Source: Dermacoccus nishinomiyaensis
GTDB taxonomy: Bacteria > Actinomycetota > Actinomycetes > Actinomycetales > Dermatophilaceae
Direction: 5' to 3'
Assembly (NCBI RefSeq): GCF_900447535.1
Contig: NZ_UFXX01000001.1
Coordinates: forward strand, 248,001-312,000
DNA length: 64,000 bases
Shown: in pieces, positions 42,101-50,084 of the stretch
How positions within the stretch are numbered: the first letter of the stretch is position 1
How the letters are laid out: the number at the start of each line of letters is the position of its first letter
Notes under the pieces: model-generated
Databases searched by the model: none
What the model was told of the DNA's origin: nothing
Seen by the model: only the letters and a program-made list of their open reading frames with translations
Program-made: the position numbers and the translations under genes

Positions 42101-42720
42101 GATGCCCCCGATGGGTTCTTGGGCTCGCCCTTGATCACGAGGGGGCAACCCGCCACGACGAGGACGACGTCGTCGCACGCTCGCGCGAGGCGCTGGTTGA
42201 GGCGCCCCAGCTCGTCGGTGAAGAGGCGCCCCGACTGGTAGGGAGAGACGAGACCGAAGCCCACCTCGTTCGTCACGATGACGAGGTCGTGTTCGAACGC
42301 CGTGATCGCCGCGACGAAGGCATCGGCCCGGGCGGCGTACCGCTGGTGCCACGTCGGCATCGACGGGGGCGGGGGCGTCGATGGCTCCTCGTCGCCTCGG
42401 CGAGGGCCTTCGCCGGTGTCAGAAACCCAGGCGCCGGATTCCTCGAGGGCGGAGGTCAGCCACGAGCCGACGTCGTCGAGCAGGAACGGACCGTGGATCT
42501 CGGTGAGCGCGCAGGGAACATCGACCGACTCGAGGCTCGACCAGTGTGACGGCCGCCGCTGCTGATGGGCTGCGACGCGGGCACGCCACTCGTCGTCGTC
42601 GGGACGTGTCGGCCCCGTGGCCAGGTACGTCGCGGGCGCCTCCCACAGCAGGCGTTCGGCGTACGTCGACTTGCCCGAGCGCACGCCGCCGGTGACGAGG
42701 ACGCGGCGCGGGGCGCTCAT
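42097..42720 (-). CDS. cobU: adenosylcobinamide kinase/guanylyltransferase
   Basis: A 207-aa bifunctional enzyme that phosphorylates adenosylcobinamide and then transfers GMP to it. The P-loop is VLVTGGVRSGKSTYAERL (about 8-25) and the guanylyl-histidine region is RVAAHQQRRPSHW. VTNEVGFGLVSPYQSGRLF and ACDDVVLVVAGCPLVI are the typical C-terminal blocks. A 25-residue acidic/Pro-rich insert (about 105-130) is longer than usual. Overlaps on both sides couple it to cobS and cobD. Confidence 0.93.
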   Translation of the reverse strand: MSAPRRVLVTGGVRSGKSTYAERLLWEAPATYLATGPTRPDDDEWRARVAAHQQRRPSHWSSLESVDVPCALTEIHGPFLLDDVGSWLTSALEESGAWVSDTGEGPRRGDEEPSTPPPPSMPTWHQRYAARADAFVAAITAFEHDLVIVTNEVGFGLVSPYQSGRLFTDELGRLNQRLARACDDVVLVVAGCPLVIKGEPKNPSGAS

Positions 42721-43538
42721 CGCCAGACTCCGAGCGTGAGGACGATGAGCATGACGGTGAGGGCCACCTCGATGCCGGCTCCCATGACGTCACCCGTCAG
42801 GCCGCCAAAGGTGCGGGTCGCGCGACGAGCGAGCCATTCCAGCGCGGCGCCGGAGGCGACCGAGGCGGCCAGTGGAGCGGTGAGAAGCGTTGCGCCGGTG
42901 GAGAACCCATCGTCACCTGAGGCATCAGCCAGGGCAGATCCGCCGACGAGCACCAGCCATCCCACGACGCTTGCGGCGACGAGCTCCGGGGTCCGGACGG
43001 CCGACAGCACGACGGCGCCCATCCCGTCAGGCCGTGCAGCGCTCCACCGTCGGTGGGCGAGGGTCGTGCACGCCACCCGCGAGACGATGACGGCGGCGCC
43101 GGCCAGCCACGGCGCGTCGAGGAGCGCCGCGAAGCACGCCGTCTGCACGCCGGCCGTCACGACGACGGCGATGACACCCATCGGGCCGACGTCGCCACGC
43201 TTCATCACCTCGAGGGCGCGCTCCCGGTTCCACCCCGCGCCGAATCCGTCGACGGTGTCAGCCAATCCGTCGACGTGCATGGCGCGTGTGCCGGCCGCGA
43301 GGGCAGCGACCGCGCAGAAACCGGCCACGAGCGGAGGCGCGTCGACCCAGTGCCCGACGAGCAGGACGAGCGACGTCACCACAGCGAGCGGGACGGCGGC
43401 CAGGGGCGCGAGGGTCATCGCCCAGCGCGCCACCGGCGTGGTGATCGGCGGGATCGCGCCGACGGGAATGACGCTCAACGTCCCCGTCGCGAGGCGCAGC
43501 CCCTCCCATGCCGGTCGGGTGACGACAGCGTCGCTCAT
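42717..43538 (-). CDS. cobS: adenosylcobinamide-GDP ribazoletransferase
   Basis: A 273-aa multi-pass membrane enzyme that joins adenosylcobinamide-GDP to alpha-ribazole (phosphate), the last step of lower-ligand attachment. The metal-binding motif is HVDGLADTVDGFGAGW (DGLAD). ALEVMKRGDVGPMGVIAVVV follows, and FGGLTGDVMGAG completes the CobS signature. About six membrane segments are present. ATG 43538 overlaps the cobA stop; a GTG one codon earlier is also possible. Confidence 0.94.
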   Translation of the reverse strand: MSDAVVTRPAWEGLRLATGTLSVIPVGAIPPITTPVARWAMTLAPLAAVPLAVVTSLVLLVGHWVDAPPLVAGFCAVAALAAGTRAMHVDGLADTVDGFGAGWNRERALEVMKRGDVGPMGVIAVVVTAGVQTACFAALLDAPWLAGAAVIVSRVACTTLAHRRWSAARPDGMGAVVLSAVRTPELVAASVVGWLVLVGGSALADASGDDGFSTGATLLTAPLAASVASGAALEWLARRATRTFGGLTGDVMGAGIEVALTVMLIVLTLGVWR

Positions 43539-44623
43539 CACGCCGCTCCGGTGTCGTCGGACGACGCATGGAGCCGGGTGCCGTCGAGAGCTGCGACGAC
43601 GTCGCCGATCACGGTGATGGCAGGTGCGCCGAGGCCGGCGTCGGCGACGGCGTCCGGCAACGTCGCAAGGGTCGCCACGACGCGTCGCTCGCTCGGCATG
43701 GCGCCGTCGGCGATCGTTGCGGCGGGCGTCGAGGCGGGCAGGCCACCGTCGACGAGTGCCGATGCGATGGCGCGCAGGTGCGCGACGCCCATGAGGACGA
43801 CGAGGGTGGTGCGGGTGCGGGCCAGTGCCGCCCAGTCGAGATCCGAGCGCGGGTCGCCGGGCGCGACGTGCCCCGAGACGACCGTGAACCCCTGCGATGA
43901 CGTCCGGTGCGTCACGGGGATGCCGGCGAGCGCCGGCACGGCGATCGCCGATGTCACCCCCGGCACGACGTCGACGCTGAGACCGGCGTCTCGACAGGCG
44001 ATCACCTCCTCGCCGCCGCGACCGAAGACGAAGTTGTCGCCGCCCTTGAACCGCACGACGTCACGCCCGGAGAGCGCGTGCTCGACGAGCAACCGGTTGA
44101 TCTCCTCCTGCGGCGTGAACGCGCCGCGCGGAATCTTGCCGACGTGGATGATCGTCGCGTCGGCTCGGGCGTGTACGAGGGCGTCGAGGGGAGCGAGGCG
44201 ATCGCAGACGATGACGTCGGCGCGCTCGATCGCGCCCAGCCCGGCGACGGTGAGCAGGCCCGGATCACCCGGGCCGCCGCCGACGAGCGTCACTCGCCCA
44301 GGACGCTTGGCCTCACCGGCAGGTCCGTGGGGAGCCTCCTCGCCCGGCTGGTTGACGGTGAGGCGACGCACTTCGTCATAGCGCAGCGGATCGGCGTCCG
44401 TGACGAGTCGGCACAGCCCGCGTGAGGCGAGGTCGTCGAGGTGGGGTGCATGAGGGTCGGGAGCCTGGAGGTGGGGAGAGCTGCGGTGAGCAGCGCGGGC
44501 GCTCGCGTTCTCGCCCACATCCAGAAGGACATCGACCTGTGCCCCCGCGCGGGCGAGTTCGGCGATGATCCCGGGCAGGCTGGGGCCGAGCACCCCCGGC
44601 CCGTGGAGCAACACGCGCGTCAC
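43538..44623 (-). CDS. cobA: uroporphyrinogen-III C-methyltransferase with divergent N-terminal domain
   Basis: A 361-aa SAM enzyme that methylates uroporphyrinogen III at C2 and C7 to make precorrin-2, the entry to cobalamin and siroheme. The catalytic domain (about 110-350) has VTLVGGGPGDPGLLTVAGL, VGKIPRGAFTPQEEINRLL, RFKGGDNFVFGRGGEE and PGVTSAIAVPALAGIPVTHR. The first ~95 residues are odd. They start VLLHGPGVLGPSLPGII and AQVDVLLDVG, like a small Rossmann piece, but lack the GGGxVA motif and length of the CysG dehydrogenase domain. GTG 44623 overlaps the stop of cobBC. Confidence 0.93.
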   Translation of the reverse strand: MTRVLLHGPGVLGPSLPGIIAELARAGAQVDVLLDVGENASARAAHRSSPHLQAPDPHAPHLDDLASRGLCRLVTDADPLRYDEVRRLTVNQPGEEAPHGPAGEAKRPGRVTLVGGGPGDPGLLTVAGLGAIERADVIVCDRLAPLDALVHARADATIIHVGKIPRGAFTPQEEINRLLVEHALSGRDVVRFKGGDNFVFGRGGEEVIACRDAGLSVDVVPGVTSAIAVPALAGIPVTHRTSSQGFTVVSGHVAPGDPRSDLDWAALARTRTTLVVLMGVAHLRAIASALVDGGLPASTPAATIADGAMPSERRVVATLATLPDAVADAGLGAPAITVIGDVVAALDGTRLHASSDDTGAA

Positions 44624-47139
44624 GATGCGGCCTCCCCGCTCTGGCGGAACGCGTCGAACGCGGTGAGGAGGGCATCCGTCGTCAGCGGGTCTCGGACGGC
44701 GAGGCGCACCCACGAGCCGTCGAGGCCGGGAAAAGTGTCGGCGCGGCGTGTCGCGAACCCGGCGTCCCGCCACGCGGCGTGCGCGCCCGCTCCGACGCGC
44801 GCGAGTACGAACGGGGCGGCCGACGCCAGCACCGGCACGCCGCGTGAACGCAGGCCGCGGTCGAGATGCTCGCGCCACTGGCTCGTCTCCTCGGCCCACT
44901 CGGCGACCTGACGCGCGGCGGGGGCCGTCATCGCGTACCGCGTCGCCTCGAGGGCGAGTGAGTTCACCGACCAATGCGGCTGCTGCGCGCGCAGCGTCGC
45001 GATGAGGGCCGCGTCGCCGACGACATGGCCGGCGCGCACCCCGGCGATCGACCACGTCTTCGTCAGCGATCGCACGACGAGCACCCCGGTCATGTCGCCA
45101 CCGATGAGGCTCTCGCTCTCACCGGGCACGAGATCCATGAACGCCTCGTCGACGACGAGCACGCGTCCGGAACCGCGCAGCTTCTCGAGCTGCGCGCGCG
45201 GGTGGAGCACGCCCGTCGGGTTCGTCGGGTTGCCGAGGACGACGAGATCGGCGCCGTCGAGCGCCGCGACGTCAGCGTCCCCGAGGTGAGCACCGGAGCG
45301 GACGTGGAGCACGTGCGCCCGGGCCGGGCACCCGGCGCGGCGCAGCGCGGCGTCGGGCTCGCTGAACTGCGGGTGGACGACGACGGGTGCGCGCGGCGCC
45401 AGCGCCCGCGCGATGAGCGTGAACGCCTCGGCTGCTCCGTTCGTGAGGAGCACCTGCTCACGCGCCAGCCGATGGTGCGCGGCGACCGCGTCGGTGGCGG
45501 TGCGTGCATCGGGGTAGTGGGCCGCCTCGTCGAGCACGCCGCGCAGGGCGTGCCGCAGGTTCGCCGGGGGCGTGCTCGCACGGACGTTCACGGCGAAGTC
45601 GACGAGCCCGTCACCGACCTCGGCGTCACCGTGATGCTCGTCGCCGGGCGTCGCACCGCCCGGCAGCGCCGCGTCCACTCGCGCGTCGACACGCGGGCGG
45701 GGCAGGCTCGGCAGCGTCGTCGCGACGAGGCCCAGGCCCGCCGCGCGATGCGTGGCGGCGGCGAAACGGTCTGCGAGCTCGGGGTGCCCCGCCCAGTGCG
45801 TGTGCAGGTACGAGGCGTGGACGGTCGGCTCGCTGCCGGAGCCGTGGGCGGCGGAGAAGCCGTCGGCACCCGCGTCGAGCAGCCAGGCCGCGTGGCCCCC
45901 ACCTTCGCCGTCACCGGCGGCCGGCGTCGTCAGCGTGCGGTGGAACTCGTGGCCGCGCACCCGCGTGCCCGCGTCGGCGAGAAGCGTGTCGACGGGTGCT
46001 TCGGCCTCGCGGTAGCCCAGCGTCAGCCGTGGTGACATCGCCGCCGTCGCGGGCAGTACCCCGGAGAAGCGGTGACCGTCGACGGCCTCGAGGAGATAGA
46101 GCATCCCGGCGCACTCGGCCACGGTCGGCAGCCCCGACGTCACGGCGTCGCGCAGCTGGGCCAGCAGGCTCGTGTTGGCCGCCAACGAGCGCGCGTGCAC
46201 TTCGGGGAAGCCGCCGCCGAGGTAGAGCGCGCGGGTGCCGGCGGGCAGTGCGCGATCACGGACGGGGTCGAACACGACGGGTTCGAGACCTCGCGCGCGC
46301 ATCATCTCGAGCGTCTCGGCGTAACGGAACGTGAAGGCACGACCCCCAGCGACGGCGACGACGGGGGCGTCCCGCCCGGCCGTCGTCGGCGCCGCAGACA
46401 TGGGTGCGGGCGACCACGGTTCGTCAGCGAGATCGGGTGCGCCCGAGGCGATCTCGAGCAGCGCATCAAGGTCGATGTGAGCGGCGGTGCGTTCGGCCAG
46501 TCGGTCGAGTGTCGCGCGTGCGGCGTCCCGTTCGTCGGCCGGGACGAGTCCCAGATGCCGTGACGGGACGCTCACCCCCGCGTCACGCGGCAGCACACCG
46601 AGCACCGGCACGCCGATGCGTTCGCACGCGCGCCGCACCTCGCCTGCGTGACGTTCGGAGCCGGCCTTGTTGAGCACGACGCCCGCGACGTCGAGCTGCG
46701 GGTCGAACGTGCGCAACCCGTGGATGCTCGCGGCGACCGAACGCGACGAGGAGCTGATGTCGACGACGAGGACGACGGGGGAGTGCGTCAGCGTCGCGAC
46801 GTGCGCGCTCGAGGCGAACCCCTCCGTGCCGAGGCGCCCGTCGAACAGCCCCATGACGCCCTCGATGACGGCGACGTCGGCGGGCGCCGGCGTCATCGCG
46901 CCGTGCACGAGCATCGGTGCGACGCGTTCGGGGCCGACGAGCCACGGGTCGAGGTTGCGCCCGACGCGTCCTGTCGCGAGCGCGTGGTAGCCGGGGTCGA
47001 TGAAGTCGGGGCCGACCTTCGCGGGCGCCACCTGCAGGCCGCGCGCGGCGAGGGCGGCCATGACGCCGACGCTCACCGTCGTCTTGCCCTGCCCGGACGC
47101 CGGCGCGGCGAGCACGACGCGCGGCAGTCGCGTCACCAT
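44620..47139 (-). CDS. cobB: fusion of cobyrinate a,c-diamide synthase (CobB) and CobC-type aminotransferase
   Basis: An 839-aa single frame with two complete enzymes. Residues 1-~450 are CobB, which makes the a,c-diamide of (hydrogeno)byrinic acid from glutamine and ATP: P-loop APASGQGKTTVSVGV (Lys19), KVGPDFIDPGYHALATGR, EGVMGLFDG, YLGGGFPEVHA, the amidotransferase Cys in VAECAGMLYLLE, and HASYLHTHWAGHP. After a ~50-residue Pro/Gly/Asp linker, residues ~510-839 are a PLP-dependent CobC: VLLTNGAAEAFTLIA, LGNPTNPTGVLHP, VVDEAFMDLVPGE and the PLP-Lys in RSLTKTWSIAGVRAG. CobC-type proteins supply aminopropanol phosphate from threonine phosphate. ATG 47139 overlaps the cobO stop. Confidence 0.93.
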   Translation of the reverse strand: MVTRLPRVVLAAPASGQGKTTVSVGVMAALAARGLQVAPAKVGPDFIDPGYHALATGRVGRNLDPWLVGPERVAPMLVHGAMTPAPADVAVIEGVMGLFDGRLGTEGFASSAHVATLTHSPVVLVVDISSSSRSVAASIHGLRTFDPQLDVAGVVLNKAGSERHAGEVRRACERIGVPVLGVLPRDAGVSVPSRHLGLVPADERDAARATLDRLAERTAAHIDLDALLEIASGAPDLADEPWSPAPMSAAPTTAGRDAPVVAVAGGRAFTFRYAETLEMMRARGLEPVVFDPVRDRALPAGTRALYLGGGFPEVHARSLAANTSLLAQLRDAVTSGLPTVAECAGMLYLLEAVDGHRFSGVLPATAAMSPRLTLGYREAEAPVDTLLADAGTRVRGHEFHRTLTTPAAGDGEGGGHAAWLLDAGADGFSAAHGSGSEPTVHASYLHTHWAGHPELADRFAAATHRAAGLGLVATTLPSLPRPRVDARVDAALPGGATPGDEHHGDAEVGDGLVDFAVNVRASTPPANLRHALRGVLDEAAHYPDARTATDAVAAHHRLAREQVLLTNGAAEAFTLIARALAPRAPVVVHPQFSEPDAALRRAGCPARAHVLHVRSGAHLGDADVAALDGADLVVLGNPTNPTGVLHPRAQLEKLRGSGRVLVVDEAFMDLVPGESESLIGGDMTGVLVVRSLTKTWSIAGVRAGHVVGDAALIATLRAQQPHWSVNSLALEATRYAMTAPAARQVAEWAEETSQWREHLDRGLRSRGVPVLASAAPFVLARVGAGAHAAWRDAGFATRRADTFPGLDGSWVRLAVRDPLTTDALLTAFDAFRQSGEAAS

Positions 47140-47747
47140 TCGATACCTCGCTGGCCCTTCTGGCCGGTGTCGAAGGGGTGTTTGACCTTCGTCATCTCGG
47201 TGGCGATGTCGGCCACCTCGAGCAGCGCCGGGTGCGGGTCGCGCCCGGTGATGATGACGTGCTGATTGCCGGGTCGCTCCGCCAGGGTGCGCGCGACCTC
47301 CTCGCCGTCGATCCAGCCCCACTTGATCGGGTAGGTGAACTCGTCGAGCACGTACATCTGGTGCGTCTCCGCCGCGAGGCGACGCTTGATCTCGCGCCAG
47401 CCCTCGAGCGCGTCCGCGGCGTGGTCGGCCTCGGTGCCGCCCTTGCGCGACCACGACCAGCCCGAACCCATCTTGTGCCACTCGACGGGCCCGCCCCGGC
47501 CGGTGCGCTCATGCACCTCGCCGAGCGCCATGAGCGCCTCCTGCTCGCCGATCTTCCACTTCGCGGACTTGACGAATTGGAACACGCCGATCGACCACCC
47601 CTGGTTCCAGCCGCGCAGTGCCAGCCCGAACGCCGCTGTCGACTTGCCCTTGCCCGCGCCGTAGTGGATGGCGACGACGGGTCGGTTGCGGCGCTGACGC
47701 GTCGTCAGGCCGTCGTCCGGGGTGACGGTCGTTTCTCCCTGGGGCAT
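47133..47747 (-). CDS. cobO: cob(I)yrinic acid a,c-diamide adenosyltransferase
   Basis: A 204-aa CobA/CobO-type corrinoid adenosyltransferase that attaches adenosyl to cobalt. The P-loop is HYGAGKGKSTAAFGLALRG (about 27-45), followed by WSIGVFQFVKSAKWKIGE, GSGWSWSRKG and the YVLDEFTYPIKWGW catalytic region. HVIITGRDPHPALLEVAD and EMTKVKHPFDTGQKGQRGIEW end the protein as in orthologues. ATG 47747 overlaps the chlID stop (ATGA). It is in the riboswitch-led operon. Confidence 0.96.
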   Translation of the reverse strand: MPQGETTVTPDDGLTTRQRRNRPVVAIHYGAGKGKSTAAFGLALRGWNQGWSIGVFQFVKSAKWKIGEQEALMALGEVHERTGRGGPVEWHKMGSGWSWSRKGGTEADHAADALEGWREIKRRLAAETHQMYVLDEFTYPIKWGWIDGEEVARTLAERPGNQHVIITGRDPHPALLEVADIATEMTKVKHPFDTGQKGQRGIEW

Positions 47748-49870
47748 CAGGCGGCCTTTCCGTGCGGCGCGCGAGCGGCGGCGACGGCGTCGACGAGGCC
47801 CGAGGCGGAGACGTTCTCGAGGGGCACGTGCGTCGCGCCCATGCGGTGGGCGAGGTCGGCGGCTAGGCGCATGCGGAAGCGTCCGCTCTCGCAGTCGACG
47901 ACGACGGTGTCGACGCCGAGGCCCGGCCACGCCGACGCGGTGCGCTGGGCGCAAGCGAGGGCATCGGGCCCGCTCGTGGCGCGCCCGTCGGTGACGACGA
48001 CGACGAGCGCGCGACGGCGCGGGTCGCGGCGGCGTTCACGTTCGAGGGTGCTCGCGGCCAGCGTGAGCCCTTCCGCGAGGGGCGTGCGTCCGCCGTGCGG
48101 TAGCTGTGTCAGTGCCGCGGCCGCCCGATCGACGGACGACGTCGGGGCGAGCAGGACGTGCGCGTCGGCGCCGTTGAACGCGACCAGCCCGACCTTGTCG
48201 CGACGCTCGTACGCATCGAGCAGCAGCGACAGTACAGCCGTCTTCACCTCGTCCATGCGTTTGCGCGCCGCCATCGAACCGGAGGCGTCGACGCAGAACA
48301 GCACGAGATTCGACTCGCGCCCCCGCAGCCGGGCGTGACGGACGTCGTGCGCCGCGATGTCGAGGCGGCCCCGCGTCCCCGCGGTGCGACGCGACGCTGC
48401 GCTCGTGATGGTGGCCGTGACGTGGACGCGGCCGGTCGTCGTCGGGGAGACACCGATGACGCGTCCGCGCGTCGTCTCGGCCGCGCTGCGCCGACCGGCC
48501 TCACCGCGACCGACACCGCGCACCTCGAAACGGCGCGGACGGTACGGCGTGCCCGCCGAGGCCGTGCCGACGGCGGCGGCTGCGCCGGTTCGCTGCTCGG
48601 AGGACGGCTGCTCCTGGGAGGACTCCTCCGCATCGGACGGCGAATCGTGCTGCGGATCAACCGAATCCGACGAGGACTCAGTCGCCCGATCGCTCGATGC
48701 CGGTGGCTGCTGCGAGCCAGCCGGCGGAGGCCCGTCGTCGTCGTTGTCAGGCGCGTCGTCACCGTCACCCGGTTCGCCGTTCGGGTCGTCGTCCGAACCA
48801 CCCGACGGGGGCTGCGGATCGTCGGGGCATTCGGGGTCGGTCGGCGGTTCGGGTTCTTCGTCGAGCAGCCGGTCGAGCAGCTCCTCGTCGAGGCCGGGCG
48901 GGTCGAACGGCCCGCGTCGGCGACGGTGCGACAGCGCGAACCGGGCGGCGATGCGGATGTCCTCACGCGTCACTCGGTCGCGCTCGCACCACGCGGCGTG
49001 GGCGCGCGCCGCGCGGGCGATGACGATGTCGGCGCGCATGCCGTCGACGTCGAATCCGGCACACACACGGGCGATGGTGCGTAGCGCCCACGCGCTCAGG
49101 TCGACGCCGTCGAGGGCCTCCTGCGCCCGGACGATGCGTGCCCCGAGCTCGGCCTCGGCTGCCGCGTAGCGGGCAGAGAACGCGTCTGGGTCGGCATCGA
49201 AGGCGAGACGTCGACGCACGACCTCGGCCCGCTCGTCGGGGTCGCGGGAGGCATTGACATCGACCGACAGCCCGAAGCGGTCGAGCAGCTGCGGGCGCAG
49301 CTCGCCTTCCTCGGGGTTCATCGTCCCGACGAGCACGAAGCGGGCCGGGTGCGTCACCGACATGCCGTCACGTTCGACGGTGTTGCGACCCATCGCCGAG
49401 GCGTCGAGCAGCAGGTCGACGAGGTGGTCGGCGAGCAGATTGACCTCGTCGACGTACAGCAGCCCGCGGTGCGCCTGCGCGAGCAGACCGGGGTGGAACT
49501 CGGTGCGGCCGGCGCCGAGGGCCTGCGCGAGGTCCATCGAGCCGGTGACGCGGTCGTCGCTCGCACCGACAGGAAGTTCGACGAGGCGCGTCGGGCGTCG
49601 CTCAGCGGTGACGGCCGCGTCAGCGCCGATCGGGTGCGGGCCGTCCGGGCAGTCCGGCGCGGGCTCGGCGGGGTCGCACGAGAAGCGGCACCCGGCGACG
49701 ACGTCCACCCGCGGCAGGACGCCGACGAGACCACGCACGATCGTGGACTTCGCGGTGCCCTTCTCACCCCGGACGAGAACGCCGCCGATAGCGGGGGAGA
49801 TGGCCGTCAGGACGAGGGCGGTGGACAGGTCGTCGGCGCCGACGACGGCGGTGAAGGGAAAACGGGGCAT
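47747..49870 (-). CDS. fused ChlI-ChlD type chelatase motor (putative cobaltochelatase subunit)
   Basis: A 707-aa protein. The N-terminal AAA+ ATPase (about 1-330, ChlI-like) has GEKGTAKSTIVRGL (Walker A) and LLYVDEVNLLADHLVDLLL (Walker B). An acidic Pro/Ser/Asp linker (about 345-445) follows. The C-terminal VWA domain (ChlD-like) carries the MIDAS residues DASGS in VLFCVDASGSMAARKR, the Thr in GGRTPLAEGL and VTDGRATSG. This two-in-one architecture serves as the ATP-driven partner of CobN in actinobacteria that lack CobS/CobT, an inference strengthened by cobN lying in the same region. A strong AGGAGG site precedes ATG 49870, and a cobalamin riboswitch is just upstream. It is the first gene of the operon. 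Confidence 0.92.
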   Translation of the reverse strand: MPRFPFTAVVGADDLSTALVLTAISPAIGGVLVRGEKGTAKSTIVRGLVGVLPRVDVVAGCRFSCDPAEPAPDCPDGPHPIGADAAVTAERRPTRLVELPVGASDDRVTGSMDLAQALGAGRTEFHPGLLAQAHRGLLYVDEVNLLADHLVDLLLDASAMGRNTVERDGMSVTHPARFVLVGTMNPEEGELRPQLLDRFGLSVDVNASRDPDERAEVVRRRLAFDADPDAFSARYAAAEAELGARIVRAQEALDGVDLSAWALRTIARVCAGFDVDGMRADIVIARAARAHAAWCERDRVTREDIRIAARFALSHRRRRGPFDPPGLDEELLDRLLDEEPEPPTDPECPDDPQPPSGGSDDDPNGEPGDGDDAPDNDDDGPPPAGSQQPPASSDRATESSSDSVDPQHDSPSDAEESSQEQPSSEQRTGAAAAVGTASAGTPYRPRRFEVRGVGRGEAGRRSAAETTRGRVIGVSPTTTGRVHVTATITSAASRRTAGTRGRLDIAAHDVRHARLRGRESNLVLFCVDASGSMAARKRMDEVKTAVLSLLLDAYERRDKVGLVAFNGADAHVLLAPTSSVDRAAAALTQLPHGGRTPLAEGLTLAASTLERERRRDPRRRALVVVVTDGRATSGPDALACAQRTASAWPGLGVDTVVVDCESGRFRMRLAADLAHRMGATHVPLENVSASGLVDAVAAARAPHGKAA

Positions 49871-49883
49871 CAGTTCGCCTCCT

Positions 49884-50023
49884 GGCAAGTGACCACGCTT
49901 GCCGCTCGGGGGGCACCGACGCCGGACGACGCCAGTGGTCGCGGCGACGTCCTGGCTTACCCCGTCGGGGATCACAGTGGCGGGACCGCTGCCGGATTCG
50001 CACCGGCATTCCTCGCGCGCGAC
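49884..50023 (-). promoter_or_regulatory. cobalamin riboswitch (chlID-cobO-cobBC-cobA-cobS-cobU-cobD operon)
   Basis: On the minus strand the core GCCGGTGCGAATCCGGCAGC is followed by GGTCCCGCCACTGTG and a B12-box-like AAGCCAGGACGTC. Downstream, GGCAAG-N8-CTTGCC (49884-49903) forms a hairpin abutting the AGGAGG of chlID. Its loop GTGGTC is complementary to GACCAC in the B12-box side. This supports translation control by ligand. CATGAT (50030-50035) is a possible -10 box. Confidence 0.88.
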
Positions 50024-50071
50024 GGCCCCATCATGACAGACGCCGACGCCGCCCGAGGCCCCGGCGGGGCA

Positions 50072-50077
50072 TAGGGT
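50072..50077 (+). promoter_or_regulatory. cobL -10 box, leaderless
   Basis: TAGGGT ends 7 nt before ATG 50085, which favours this ATG over the GTG at 50076 that overlaps the box. Confidence 0.55.
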
Positions 50078-50084
50078 GTCGCCC

